Positions 1 to 8,322 of a stretch of 64,000 bases of DNA are shown piece after piece. The position numbers and the translations under genes are program-made. This stretch comes from Lachnospiraceae bacterium UBA5899 (GTDB lineage: Bacteria > Bacillota > Clostridia > Lachnospirales > Lachnospiraceae): contig DJEL01000031.1 of the NCBI GenBank assembly GCA_002432425.1, forward strand, positions 158,725 to 222,724, in the 5' to 3' direction. Numbering within the stretch: the first letter of the stretch is position 1; each line of letters opens with the position of its first letter. Below the pieces are notes generated by a model, which ran no database searches, was not told the DNA's origin, and worked only from the letters and a program-made list of their open reading frames with translations.

Positions 1-277
1 TCATGATGTCCATATTGACGTAGGCAAGAGGTCCCGACTGCTTATAGCCGTGTCCTTTTCTGCAGAAGGGACATATCTGTTTAATAAACAGAACCACTAC
101 CGCTAAAATGGCGCCAAGCTGGATGACCACATCAAACATTTCCGAAAAGTTAGGGGAAACGTTTTCAAACTTTACGAATTCTTCCAGCAAAATCAGATGT
201 CCTGTGCTGCTGATGGGCAGCCACTCCGTAACGCCTTCCACAATGCCGAATAAAATGGCTTTCAAAATATCTAACAT
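1..277 (-). CDS. uppP: Undecaprenyl-diphosphatase (C-terminal part outside window)
   Basis: Only the first 92 codons are in the window; the gene runs off the left edge. UppP is an integral membrane enzyme that removes a phosphate from undecaprenyl diphosphate, recycling the lipid carrier for peptidoglycan and other wall polymers. The visible N-terminus has the family's first conserved block, with Glu14, Glu18 and the S-S-T-G-H stretch at residues 23-27, followed by a hydrophobic helix at about 47-66. The ATG at 275-277 follows a good ribosome binding site (GGAGG, at about 282-288). It is 16 bp downstream of the patatin-like gene on the same strand, so the two are probably cotranscribed. Confidence 0.93.
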   Translation of the reverse strand, partial: MLDILKAILFGIVEGVTEWLPISSTGHLILLEEFVKFENVSPNFSEMFDVVIQLGAILAVVVLFIKQICPFCRKGHGYKQSGPLAYVNMDIM

Positions 278-293
278 AATTTCCTCCGGTTCC

Positions 294-1142
294 TTAAGAG
301 TCCAAATAGTTAAGCAACGGCTCATAGAGGGCTTCGGCATCTGCATAGCCCTGCTTATAAAGAGCCTTCAGCTTTTCTTCGTCTTTTTCGATTCTGCCCA
401 CGTTGCTCTTTACCGCCGGGCGGATAACGAATGCCTGACCGTTCTTCTGCTGCTCATATAAATAATCCATGGTATTGTTGTAAGTGATATGACGTTCTGC
501 CATAAGCTCTGCCACCTTGGGATAGCGGAAATACCGCATCTTCAGCAGCGGAAGCCGGGTGGTCGGCTGACGCACAAAGCCCTCTTCCTTAGTAAGCACC
601 ACCACATTTTTGCTGTTGCCGTCCAATATGGACTTACGGATGGGTATGGCATCGGAAATGCCGCCGTCCAAATACAGGTGATTGCCAATCCGCACATTCC
701 TGGATACCAGCGGCAGGGATGCGGACGCACGGATGGCATCCATATCCTTTTTCACATCCCGGATCCGGAAATAGACCGGTTTTCCCGCCTCGATATCGGT
801 AGCCACCGCATATGCCCTGCCTTCGTATTTCCTGAATGTTTCGTAATCAAACGGATTTAAATAATCCGGCACCAGATGATAGGCTGTCTGCACATTGAAC
901 AAATCACCGGTGGTGAGAAGGCTCTCCACACTGCAGTATTTTCTGCTCTTCAGATAATCGATGCTGATGTCCAGCGCCCTGCCTCTCTGCTTGGACAGAT
1001 AGCTTGTCATATGACAGGCACCCGCCGAAACACCGTATACACTGGAAAATTCCAGTCCTTTGTCTAAGAAGAAGTCCAGTACCCCTGCGGTATAGACGCC
1101 CTTCATTCCCCCACCTTCCAATACAAGTCCGGCCTGATACAT
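294..1142 (-). CDS. Patatin-like phospholipase family protein
   Basis: A 282-residue protein of the bacterial patatin-like (YjjU-type) lipid acyl hydrolases. The oxyanion-hole loop G10-G-G-M-K-G15, the nucleophile elbow G37-V-S39-A-G41 and the catalytic D159-G-G motif are all present, so the Ser-Asp dyad is intact. No signal peptide is seen, so it probably acts in the cytoplasm or at the inner face of the membrane. The substrate cannot be told from sequence; family members cleave phospholipids or other acyl esters. The ATG at 1140-1142 has an AAAGGGG ribosome binding site. It lies between uppP and the aminotransferase on the same strand. Confidence 0.85.
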   Translation of the reverse strand: MYQAGLVLEGGGMKGVYTAGVLDFFLDKGLEFSSVYGVSAGACHMTSYLSKQRGRALDISIDYLKSRKYCSVESLLTTGDLFNVQTAYHLVPDYLNPFDYETFRKYEGRAYAVATDIEAGKPVYFRIRDVKKDMDAIRASASLPLVSRNVRIGNHLYLDGGISDAIPIRKSILDGNSKNVVVLTKEEGFVRQPTTRLPLLKMRYFRYPKVAELMAERHITYNNTMDYLYEQQKNGQAFVIRPAVKSNVGRIEKDEEKLKALYKQGYADAEALYEPLLNYLDS

Positions 1143-1191
1143 GATATTACCCCTTTCTTATTTTTATGTTTCTTTTTCTGTTTTCTCCCGT

Positions 1192-2391
1192 TTAACGTGC
1201 CCGGTCGGGATATTCTGTTTCCACAAATTTCTCCAGAGCGGTCAGGGAACGTTTTACTTTTTCCGTATCAATGCAGTAAGCCATACGGAAGTAGCCGGGA
1301 CATCCGAAGGTGTCGGAAGGAACCAAAATCAAATCGTATTTCAGTGCTTTCTGACAGAATGCCTTGGCATCCTCTTCCAGAGCCTTCGGGAAAATATAGA
1401 AGGTACCGCCCGGTTTTACACAGGTAAAGCCAAGGGAGGTAATCTTGTCATACAGTAACTTGGCGTTGGTTTCGTAAACGGAAATATCGGAGGTCATGTC
1501 CAGCACCTCTGCCACCGCAAGCTGAATGATGGAAGCCGGGCAGTTATGACCGATACCGCGGGAAATCTGCGCGCACATGGGAACCATGAATTCCGCACCC
1601 TCACAGGCAGGATTGATTGCTACATAGCCGATTCTTTCACCGGGAAGGGAAAGGGATTTGGAGAAGCTGTAGCAGACAATGGTATTGTCGTAGAATTTGG
1701 AAACGCAGGGTGCATCCACACCGGCGAATACCAGCTCTCTGTAAGGTTCATCGGAAATGATATAAATAGGATGTCCGAATTCTTCCGCTTTTTTCGTAAG
1801 AACCGCCGCTAATTTCTGAATGGTTTCGGTGGAATATACAATACCGGAAGGATTGTTGGGCGTATTGATTAAAATCGCCATGGTCTTTTCGCTTACCATT
1901 TCCTCAAAGGCGGTAAAGTTAATCTGGAAATCCGCCGTATTGGCAGGCACTACTTTCAGCACCGCACCGGTCAAATCCACATAGGGATGATATTCCGGGA
2001 AGAAAGGCGCAAAGGTTAAAATTTCATCGCCGGGCTGGGTAACCAGACGGAACGCATGTGCCAGCGCACCTGCGGCGCCGGATGCCATGAAAATATGGTC
2101 CTTTGTGTAAGGAATACCGAAACGCTTCTGTAAGGATGCCGCTACCTTTTCTCTTACTTCGGTAATACCGAGGCTGGGGCTGTAGCCGTGCAGCGCAACG
2201 GGAGATTTCTCCTGCAGCATCTTTATCATCACTTCGGTAAATTTTTCGGGAACCGGTACGGAAGGGTTTCCCAGACTGTAGTCAAATACATTCTCATAAC
2301 CGATTTCTTTTCCTCTTTCCGTTGCAAATTCGGACAACTGTCTGATAACGGATTTGCCGGAAAGCATGTTTTTATACTGTTCTGTCAACAT
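1192..2391 (-). CDS. Pyridoxal phosphate-dependent class I/II aminotransferase
   Basis: A 399-residue fold-type I PLP enzyme. It shows the N-N-P motif near 179-181, Asp214 and Tyr217 that hold the cofactor, Lys245 in the S-F-S-K-S-L-S motif that forms the Schiff base, and the Arg-containing G-E-R at 251-253. These proteins transfer amino groups between amino acids and 2-oxo acids; aspartate or aromatic substrates are typical for the subgroup but the specificity is not readable here. The ATG at 2389-2391 follows a GGAG site. A good promoter lies at 2489-2517 and the leader between them contains three copies of a 21-bp repeat. Confidence 0.87.
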   Translation of the reverse strand: MLTEQYKNMLSGKSVIRQLSEFATERGKEIGYENVFDYSLGNPSVPVPEKFTEVMIKMLQEKSPVALHGYSPSLGITEVREKVAASLQKRFGIPYTKDHIFMASGAAGALAHAFRLVTQPGDEILTFAPFFPEYHPYVDLTGAVLKVVPANTADFQINFTAFEEMVSEKTMAILINTPNNPSGIVYSTETIQKLAAVLTKKAEEFGHPIYIISDEPYRELVFAGVDAPCVSKFYDNTIVCYSFSKSLSLPGERIGYVAINPACEGAEFMVPMCAQISRGIGHNCPASIIQLAVAEVLDMTSDISVYETNAKLLYDKITSLGFTCVKPGGTFYIFPKALEEDAKAFCQKALKYDLILVPSDTFGCPGYFRMAYCIDTEKVKRSLTALEKFVETEYPDRAR

Positions 2392-2410
2392 ACTGTTTTC
2401 ACTCCATTCT

Positions 2411-2473
2411 TTCTGTTCTTATTCTTTATATTTCTGTTCTTATTCTTTATATTTCTGTTCTTATTCTTTATAT
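2411..2473 (-). repeat. Three perfect 21-bp tandem repeats in the aminotransferase leader
   Basis: Three identical, directly adjacent 21-bp units occupy 2411-2431, 2432-2452 and 2453-2473. In the transcribed direction each reads AUAUAAAGAAUAAGAACAGA followed by A. They sit between the predicted transcription start (about 2482) and the start codon at 2391, so they form most of a roughly 90-nt, unstructured, purine-rich leader. The unit is two helical turns long and is perfectly conserved, which suggests recent expansion or copy-number variation by slippage. Confidence 0.9.
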
Positions 2474-2488
2474 CTGTAGTTTTAACAA

Positions 2489-2517
2489 ATACTAACAATT
2501 TGCCCCCGGAAAGTCAA
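2489..2517 (-). promoter_or_regulatory. Sigma-A-type promoter of the aminotransferase gene
   Basis: On the minus strand TTGACT (2512-2517) is separated by exactly 17 bp from TAGTAT (2489-2494). Both hexamers match the vegetative consensus well. The -35 box lies directly behind the glpK stop codon, so the aminotransferase can be transcribed independently of glpK. Confidence 0.65.
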
Positions 2518-2521
2518 GATT

Positions 2522-4015
2522 TTATTCCTCCGCCCAGAGCAGGGCGCACTTCACGGCTTTCTTCCATCCCGCGAGCAGTTCGTTTCTCTTTTCCTCTTCC
2601 ATGACCGGCATAAAGTTCTTGCCGGGTTTGCGGTTTTTCTTTATTTCCTCCAAATCCCGGTAAAAGCCGGTGGCAAGTCCCGCCAGATAAGCGGCTCCCA
2701 ATGCCGTGGTTTCGATGCAGCCGCCCCGGCATACCCTGGTATGTAAAATGTCCGCCTGGAACTGCATGAGGAAATCGTTGACGCTGGCTCCGCCGTCCAC
2801 CAGTAAGCTTCTTCTCTCAAAGCCCGCATCCTGCTCCATGGCTTTCAGGACATCATGCGCCTGATAGGCAATGGACTCCAGGGTGGCCCTCACAAAATGC
2901 TCCTTTGTGCAGCCTCTGGTGAGTCCCACCATCATGCCTCTGGCGTATGGGTTCCAGTAAGGAGCTCCCATGCCCGCAAATGCCGGCACCAGATACACGC
3001 CGCCGGTGTCTCCCACTTCCCTTGCCAGATTTTCCGACTGGGGCGCACTTTCTATCATCTTTAAGCCGTCCCGGAGCCACTGGATGGCGGCACCCGCCAC
3101 AAAGACGCTGCCTTCCAGCGCATAGTCCACATTCTCATCCCTGCCTGCCGCAATGGTGGTAAGCAGGCCGTGTTCGGATTGGATGGCTTTTTTGCCCGTG
3201 TTCATCAGAAGGAAGCAGCCGGTTCCGTAAGTGTTTTTCGCTTCTCCCGGCTCAAAACAGCACTGGCCGAACAACGCCGCCTGCTGGTCTCCCGCCGCTC
3301 CGGCAATGGGGATTTCCCCGCCCAGTACGGTCAGGTCCGTATAGCCGTAAATGCAGCTGGAGGGCTTTACCTCGGGAAGCATGCTCGCCGGAATGCCGAA
3401 GTAGGATAAAATCTTCTTATCCCATGTAAGCTTGTGAATATCAAACAGCATGGTGCGGGAGGCATTGGTATAGTCCGTCACATGCACCTTGCCCTTCGTC
3501 AGATTGTAAATCAGCCAGGTGTCCACGGTACCGAACAGGAGCTCTCCCTTTGCGGCTCTCTCCCCTGCGCCTTCCACGTTCTGTAAAATCCAGGCAATTT
3601 TGGATGCGCTGAAATAGGCATCCGGTATGAGCCCTGTGCACTCCCTTATCACCTTGTCGAAGCCTTCCTCCACCAGGGCATCTATCATGGGCGCCGTCCG
3701 GCGGCACTGCCACACAATGGCGGGGTATACGGGCTGACCGGTCTTTTTATCCCAGACAATGGTGGTTTCTCTCTGGTTCGTAATGCCGATGCCGCTGATT
3801 TCGTCCGGCTTGGCGCCTACCATCGCCATGGCTTCGATTGCAACCGCAAGCTGGGACGACCAGATTTCCATGGGGTTATGCTCCACCCAGCCGGGCTTCG
3901 GATAGCTCTGTTCAAATTCCTTCTGCGCCATGGAGCATATCTGCCCCTCCCTGTCAAACAGGATGCAGCGGGAACTGGTGGTTCCCTGATCCAGCGCCAT
4001 TACATATTTCTTCAT
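2522..4015 (-). CDS. glpK: Glycerol kinase
   Basis: A 497-residue FGGY-family sugar kinase that converts glycerol and ATP to sn-glycerol 3-phosphate in the cytoplasm. It begins with the N-terminal ATPase signature (A-L-D-Q-G-T-T-S-S-R) and has the glycerol kinase-specific blocks around W-V-E-H-N-P, N-Q-R-E-T and the C-terminal D-G-G-A nucleotide-binding loop. Length is normal for the family (about 500). I chose the ATG at 4013-4015 because the domain starts there; the reading frame is open 15 codons further upstream but has no support. No glpF or glpD neighbour is visible, so this is a solitary glpK. Confidence 0.95.
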   Translation of the reverse strand: MKKYVMALDQGTTSSRCILFDREGQICSMAQKEFEQSYPKPGWVEHNPMEIWSSQLAVAIEAMAMVGAKPDEISGIGITNQRETTIVWDKKTGQPVYPAIVWQCRRTAPMIDALVEEGFDKVIRECTGLIPDAYFSASKIAWILQNVEGAGERAAKGELLFGTVDTWLIYNLTKGKVHVTDYTNASRTMLFDIHKLTWDKKILSYFGIPASMLPEVKPSSCIYGYTDLTVLGGEIPIAGAAGDQQAALFGQCCFEPGEAKNTYGTGCFLLMNTGKKAIQSEHGLLTTIAAGRDENVDYALEGSVFVAGAAIQWLRDGLKMIESAPQSENLAREVGDTGGVYLVPAFAGMGAPYWNPYARGMMVGLTRGCTKEHFVRATLESIAYQAHDVLKAMEQDAGFERRSLLVDGGASVNDFLMQFQADILHTRVCRGGCIETTALGAAYLAGLATGFYRDLEEIKKNRKPGKNFMPVMEEEKRNELLAGWKKAVKCALLWAEE

Positions 4016-4043
4016 AAAACACCCTTGCCTTTCCGTAACCTGT

Positions 4044-4096
4044 AAAATAACCCGGAACATGCCGGTTCTTTTTTACTGCGTTACATTATCATACCA
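4044..4096 (-). promoter_or_regulatory. Candidate glpK promoter with leader hairpin
   Basis: On the minus strand TATGAT (4088-4093) is preceded by TGG, an extended -10 element; no convincing -35 box is seen at 17 bp. Between it and the start codon lies an imperfect hairpin (arms AACCGG and CCGGGTT, about 4048-4066) followed by a short T-rich run, which might act as an attenuator. The evidence is weak for the hairpin's role and moderate for the -10 box. Confidence 0.4.
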
Positions 4097-4108
4097 CATT
4101 CTTTTGTA

Positions 4109-4837
4109 TCATCGTGTAAAATTAAGGAAATATTTAATATTTTTTCCGTCGGGTTCTCCGTCCTCCGCAAAGCCCAGCTTCTCTAACAGCCGGCAGGAGG
4201 CGGCATTGTCTTTGTGGGTAACCGCCGTAAGGCAGGGCAGGGAAAGCTCCGAGCCGGCATAATCTATGATGGCGCCGCAGACTTCCTCCGCAATGCCCCT
4301 GCCTCTGTAATCCTGTTCTATCACATAACCGAGCCGGGGACCTTCGCCCTCCACCGGGTCTATGCCCGCCCTGCCGATAACCTGTCCGTTTTCCTTATAC
4401 ACCACCGTCCAGATGCCGTATTCGTAAAAGGCATACACATTTTCCCGGTACTGCCGCAAATACTCTTCCTCCCGTGGCGGCTCGTACAGGGGCTCCATAT
4501 AAGTTTTTACCGCTTCGTCCTCATAAATGCGGCAGAAATCCCCGGCATCCTCCGGGACGCTTTCCCGTAAAATGCACCGTTTTGTTTCCAGTACGGTAAC
4601 CGGCAGTCCCATCATGCGGCAGAGCACCTGGTCCAGGTATTCCTTGTCCCGCAGGGTATCTTTTCCTATGAGATACCGTACCCCGCGGAAGGGTTCCGTT
4701 CCGTTTCCGTCCGTTAAAATACCCAGCACATTTTCTCCCGCTGCCGCCAGCTTTTCCGCAAAAAGACTGTCCTCCGTGGCATACAGCGTGCCGTGGGGCA
4801 GCTCTATGGTATGTAAATTTTCCGTTCTATCTGCCAT
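4109..4837 (-). CDS. GNAT family N-acetyltransferase with N-terminal Rossmann-like extension
   Basis: A 242-residue protein. The RimJ/RimL-type acetyltransferase domain covers about residues 84-240, with the acetyl-CoA-binding region around the E-Q-D-Y-R-G-R-G-I-A-E motif and the C-terminal L-E-K-L-G-F signature. The first 85 residues form an alpha/beta segment that is not part of the GNAT fold and resembles the short Rossmann-like piece often found in front of such domains in related clostridia (my recollection, not checked). The acceptor substrate is unknown. It is divergent from the cyclophilin gene and 93 bp upstream of glpK. Confidence 0.75.
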   Translation of the reverse strand: MADRTENLHTIELPHGTLYATEDSLFAEKLAAAGENVLGILTDGNGTEPFRGVRYLIGKDTLRDKEYLDQVLCRMMGLPVTVLETKRCILRESVPEDAGDFCRIYEDEAVKTYMEPLYEPPREEEYLRQYRENVYAFYEYGIWTVVYKENGQVIGRAGIDPVEGEGPRLGYVIEQDYRGRGIAEEVCGAIIDYAGSELSLPCLTAVTHKDNAASCRLLEKLGFAEDGEPDGKNIKYFLNFTR

Positions 4838-4839
4838 GC

Positions 4840-4868
4840 TTGTTTTTTCCTCTGAAATGCGTTACTAT
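4840..4868 (+). promoter_or_regulatory. Candidate promoter of the cyclophilin gene
   Basis: TTGTTT (4840-4845) and TACTAT (4863-4868) are separated by 17 bp, ending about 48 bp before the cyclophilin start codon. The -35 box begins only 3 bp from the divergent GNAT start codon. Confidence 0.5.
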
Positions 4869-4916
4869 TGTGTCATATGTATTTTAAAACATTTTAAGAA
4901 GGAAAGGAAGTAAATT

Positions 4917-5438
4917 ATGGCTCAGAATCCTATCGTAACCATAACTATGGAAAGCGGAGATGTGATGAAGCTGGAGCTTTACCCCGATGTAGCTCCCATT
5001 TCCGTAAACAATTTTATCAGCCTTATCAACAGGCATTTTTATGACGGACTTATTTTCCACCGTGTCATCAACGGCTTTATGCTACAGGGCGGCGACCCGG
5101 AAGGCACCGGCTGCGGCGGTCCCGGCTATAGCATCAAGGGTGAGTTTTCTTCCAATGGTGTGGAAAACAACTTAAAGCATACAGAGGGTGTCCTGTCCAT
5201 GGCAAGAAGCATGCATCCCGACTCCGCAGGCTCCCAGTTCTTTATCATGCACAGGAATGCCCCCCACTTGGACGGCTCCTATGCCGCTTTCGGTAAAATT
5301 ATCGAAGGCATGGATGTGGTAAACAAGATTGCCGAAGTACCCACGGACTACAGCGACAGACCTCTGAAAAAGCAGATGATGAAGACCGTTACCGTAGAAA
5401 CCTTCGGTGTGGACTATCCCGAACCGGAAAAAATGTAA
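4917..5438 (+). CDS. Peptidyl-prolyl cis-trans isomerase, cyclophilin type
   Basis: A 173-residue single-domain cyclophilin that speeds prolyl bond isomerisation during protein folding. The catalytic pocket is recognisable: F-H-R49, F54-M55, Q57-G-G-D, the S-Q-F-F-I-M block at 106-111 and H-L-D-G near 117-120. No signal peptide or lipobox is present, so it is cytoplasmic. The ATG follows an AAGGAAAGGAAG ribosome binding site. It stands alone on the plus strand between divergent and convergent neighbours. Confidence 0.95.
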   Translation: MAQNPIVTITMESGDVMKLELYPDVAPISVNNFISLINRHFYDGLIFHRVINGFMLQGGDPEGTGCGGPGYSIKGEFSSNGVENNLKHTEGVLSMARSMHPDSAGSQFFIMHRNAPHLDGSYAAFGKIIEGMDVVNKIAEVPTDYSDRPLKKQMMKTVTVETFGVDYPEPEKM

Positions 5439-5612
5439 GGAAATAGGGGCGGAGTTTGATGTTCATATTTTGTTTACAATTCATTCAAGGTTTCTTTACC
5501 TCGTAAACATTCTTTAGACACTTTCTTTTTTTATACTAAGTTCATAAGATACAGAGATACAAATTTCAAATTGCTTACAAGTTTATTGATATATCAAACT
5601 TTTTCATAATAA

Positions 5613-5641
5613 ATGCCAAGTAAATAACCTTTACTTGGCAT
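5613..5641 (+). terminator. Perfect 12-bp inverted repeat, probable cyclophilin terminator
   Basis: ATGCCAAGTAAA (5613-5624) and its exact complement TTTACTTGGCAT (5630-5641) are separated by a 5-base loop. The plus-strand continuation CCTCCCTTTTT is only partly T-rich and the stem is AT-rich. It is 175 bp behind the cyclophilin stop, so a protein-binding site is the alternative reading. Confidence 0.5.
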
Positions 5642-5728
5642 CCTCCCTTTTTAAGAGTTTTGTTTCCCTTTTCATATTTTTCTATTTTTCTTTTGTTTTT
5701 TTGTTTCTATTTCTTCCTTTGCATTACC

Positions 5729-5763
5729 AAAAAATCCTGCCCCTTCCGGGACAGGATTTTTTG
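5729..5763 (-). terminator. Rho-independent terminator downstream of fba
   Basis: A GC-rich hairpin at 5733-5758 with a TTCC/GGAA loop, one mismatch in an 11-bp stem, flanked by A and T runs on both sides. It lies 36 bp behind the aldolase stop codon and is followed by T6 on either strand, so it can stop transcription from both directions. Confidence 0.85.
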
Positions 5764-5798
5764 TTTGGGAAAAATATAAAAACTTTAGGAGTTTGTAA

Positions 5799-6668
5799 TT
5801 AGTCGTTTGCTTTGCCAACGGAACCGAATAATTCCATTTTTTCCTTAACGGTAGCCTTGATTGCTTCGTAGCCGGGAGCTAAAAGCTTACGAGGGTCATA
5901 TCCCTTGCCTTCTAAGTCCTTGCCTGCTTCGATGTACTTACGGGTAGCATCTGCAAATGCAAGCTGGCACTCGGTGTTTACGTTAATCTTGGAAACGCCA
6001 AGGGCGATTGCTTTCTTAATCATATCCGCGGGGATGCCTGTACCACCGTGAAGAACTAAAGGAAGAGTACCGGTCTTTTCCTGAACTGCTGCAAGGGTTT
6101 CAAAGGAAAGTCCCTTCCAGTTTGCGGGATATTTGCCGTGGATGTTTCCGATACCTGCTGCTAAGAAGTCTACGCCAAGGTCTGCAATCTGCTTGCATTC
6201 GTTGGGATCTGCGCATTCGCCCATACCGATAACGCCGTCTTCTTCACCGCCGATAGCGCCAACTTCTGCTTCGATGGAAAGGCCTGCTGCATGAGCATCT
6301 GCCACTAACTTCTTGGTCTTTTCGATGTTTTCCTCGATGGAGTAGTGGGAACCGTCGAACATGATGGAAGAGAAGCCTGCTTCGATACACTTATAGCAGC
6401 CTTCAAATGTACCATGGTCTAAATGAAGTGCTACGGGAACGGTAATGTTCATATCCTGAAGAAGTCCGTTTACCATGTTAACAACTACATGATATCCACC
6501 CATGTATTTGCCCGCGCCCTCGGATACACCTAAGATAACCGGGGAATTTAATTCCTGCGCTGTGCTTAAAATTGCCTTTGTCCATTCCAGGTTGTTGATA
6601 TTGAAATGGCCTACTGCATAATGACCTGCTTTTGCTTTGTTAAGCATTTCTGTTGCTGTTACTAACAT
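5799..6668 (-). CDS. fba: Class II fructose-bisphosphate aldolase
   Basis: A 289-residue zinc-dependent aldolase that cleaves fructose 1,6-bisphosphate into dihydroxyacetone phosphate and glyceraldehyde 3-phosphate in glycolysis. The catalytic Asp84 and zinc ligand His85 in H-L-D-H, the E-A-E-V-G block at 133-137, and zinc ligands His177 and His207 (H-G-G-T-G) are present. The tagatose-bisphosphate aldolase subfamily is close in sequence, but the length and the lone glycolytic context favour fba. A strong GGAGG site precedes the ATG. The gene has its own terminator and is separated from dagK by 84 bp, so it is probably a single-gene unit. Confidence 0.93.
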   Translation of the reverse strand: MLVTATEMLNKAKAGHYAVGHFNINNLEWTKAILSTAQELNSPVILGVSEGAGKYMGGYHVVVNMVNGLLQDMNITVPVALHLDHGTFEGCYKCIEAGFSSIMFDGSHYSIEENIEKTKKLVADAHAAGLSIEAEVGAIGGEEDGVIGMGECADPNECKQIADLGVDFLAAGIGNIHGKYPANWKGLSFETLAAVQEKTGTLPLVLHGGTGIPADMIKKAIALGVSKINVNTECQLAFADATRKYIEAGKDLEGKGYDPRKLLAPGYEAIKATVKEKMELFGSVGKAND

Positions 6669-6752
6669 TTTAATTTCCTCCTTGTTTTTCTTTTGGACTT
6701 ATTTTACCCTATTTTTTTGAAAAAGGGAATAGTCTTTCTTTTTTTTATCAAA

Positions 6753-7643
6753 TTAAGGAACAATCATGGAAATGGCTTCCTGTCTGTCCTCAATTTTTAC
6801 CTCTTTGTGGTTTCCTCCGAACTCCCCGTCCAGCGTCCAGGCGATTTCTTCCTTCGCGGTAATGGTGATGTGGGAGGTCTTGAACCAGTAAATAAATTCG
6901 TTGTTGGGATTTCTGTCCACCAGCGCCGTGATAATCCGGTTCATATCCTGCAGATTTTCCGGCTGGCGCACCAGTGTCACCTCTAGTTTTCCGTCGTTTA
7001 ACTCCACATTTTTGCCGGTCAGCTTCTTAAAACCGCCCACGGAAACGGAGTTCGTAATCATTCCATAGATAAATCTGCCTTCTATAATCTGGTCGTCGCA
7101 TTCAAAACGCATGTCGTATGCCTTTACGGATGCAAGACTCTGTACGCCTTTCAGCACATATGCCATGTGTCCCAGCGCATTTTTAAGGCTCTGGTCGGTG
7201 GCATAGGAAACCTCCGTGAACATGCCGAACGCCGCCACGTACACAAATACCGATTTATTAAACACACCTATGTCGCAGGGAAATACCTTGCCTTTTACCG
7301 CTACTTCCGCAGAGCGTTTCATGGGCTTGGGCAGCTGCAGGCTGTTGGCAAAATCGTTGGTGCTGCCTGCGGGAATATAACCGATTTCAATTCGTCTGTC
7401 GCTCTGCACCACACCGGTTACCACTTCGTCCAGCGTGCCGTCCCCGCCGCTGCATACAATCCTGTCATAGGAGTCGTCCCTCTCCCTTGCCACGTTCATG
7501 GCATCCCCTCTTTTCTGGGTCACATGCACCGTCACTTCATATCCGTTTTTAATAAAGATGTCCAGAATGCCCAGCAGGCGTTCCTTTACCTTTCCTTTGC
7601 CGGAAAGGGGATTGACAATAAAAAGCATCTTCTTTTTCGACAT
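6753..7643 (-). CDS. Diacylglycerol kinase family lipid kinase
   Basis: A 296-residue protein with the DAGK catalytic fold: F-I-V-N-P-L-S-G-K-G at 8-17 and the phosphate-binding G66-G-D-G-T-L-D-E. The C-terminal half is the beta-sandwich typical of DgkB/YegS-type enzymes. It likely phosphorylates diacylglycerol, feeding phospholipid and lipoteichoic-acid lipid recycling at the membrane face, but sphingoid or other lipids are possible. It closes the long minus-strand series, 59 bp behind the lipoprotein gene. Confidence 0.87.
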   Translation of the reverse strand: MSKKKMLFIVNPLSGKGKVKERLLGILDIFIKNGYEVTVHVTQKRGDAMNVARERDDSYDRIVCSGGDGTLDEVVTGVVQSDRRIEIGYIPAGSTNDFANSLQLPKPMKRSAEVAVKGKVFPCDIGVFNKSVFVYVAAFGMFTEVSYATDQSLKNALGHMAYVLKGVQSLASVKAYDMRFECDDQIIEGRFIYGMITNSVSVGGFKKLTGKNVELNDGKLEVTLVRQPENLQDMNRIITALVDRNPNNEFIYWFKTSHITITAKEEIAWTLDGEFGGNHKEVKIEDRQEAISMIVP

Positions 7644-7702
7644 AGGCTTCTCCTTTTACGAAGTAAAATCTACAATCTGTTTGCCGGCACGGTATGCCGC
7701 AA

Positions 7703-8320
7703 TCAGTTGGCACTATCCAGTGCCGCGGAATTGTACTGGATGGAAGTAACCGCATCGTTCTCCACCAGTACGGACAGATGCATGCCGTCTTTGGTATACA
7801 CGCACATATTGCCGTTTGTTTCATAACCGGTACCGTAGGCATTTTCCATATCCGCCTTTGTCATGCCGATGGAAAGTCCCTCCGGTGTGGCAATCAGGTC
7901 ATCCTTTAAGATAATGGAGGAAATCCTGTCGACTTCACCGTCCGGATAGGTGTCAATTTCATAATGATTGTACGTATACACTTTGTCAAGTCCCTGAAAG
8001 GCACAGCTTGCCGCTTCAAAATAGCTGACCGGCTCACCAAGTCTGGCAAGGACATCTTCCATATCCATATCCATAGCCATATCTATGCCGTCCGCCGTAA
8101 AGACATAACCTTTTAATTCGTCCGCATCGTCGGAGTCCTTGCCGGCATCTTCGTCGTCAGCATCCGCATCGTTGTCTGCATCGCCGTTCTCTTCTTTTTC
8201 GTTTTCTGCACCGGTTTCCACGCCGTCTTTTGTAATCACCTTGACGTCATCGTTTCCGCAGGCACAAAGTCCCAGTGCCAGCAGAAGACCCAGCACCGCC
8301 ATTGCTAATCTTTTCTTCAT
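7703..8320 (-). CDS. Putative lipoprotein with acidic linker
   Basis: A 205-residue exported protein of unknown function. The signal peptide ends in a lipobox, L-C-A-C, with Cys21 as the predicted lipid-attachment site. A very acidic linker (Asp/Glu/Asn-rich, about residues 32-68) separates it from a globular domain of about 130 residues. The start is 2 bp behind the stop of the SGNH-like gene, with a GAGG site inside that gene's end, so translation is likely coupled. Its tight placement suggests a role at the cell surface with the D-alanylation-like machinery; this is inferred from position only. Confidence 0.75.
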   Translation of the reverse strand: MKKRLAMAVLGLLLALGLCACGNDDVKVITKDGVETGAENEKEENGDADNDADADDEDAGKDSDDADELKGYVFTADGIDMAMDMDMEDVLARLGEPVSYFEAASCAFQGLDKVYTYNHYEIDTYPDGEVDRISSIILKDDLIATPEGLSIGMTKADMENAYGTGYETNGNMCVYTKDGMHLSVLVENDAVTSIQYNSAALDSAN

Positions 8321-8322
8321 AA

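Larger units (their letters stand above)
5439..5798. other. Gene-free spacer between the cyclophilin and aldolase genes
   Basis: 360 bp of AT-rich sequence between two convergent genes. It holds two strong inverted repeats (5613-5641 and 5733-5758, listed separately) that can act as terminators for the two genes. No reading frame with a ribosome binding site is visible. Confidence 0.8.

Noticed and set aside
4862..4869. GTTACTAT half-site upstream of the cyclophilin gene
   Set aside because: It overlaps a good -10 box and is a single half-site without an inverted partner, so it is more likely chance than part of the glycan regulon.
6701..6735. Terminator for the dagK unit or a full promoter for fba
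   Set aside because: The hairpin there is AT-rich with a mismatch and no T tail; the TAAAAT at 6701-6706 has no matching -35 box. Too weak to list.
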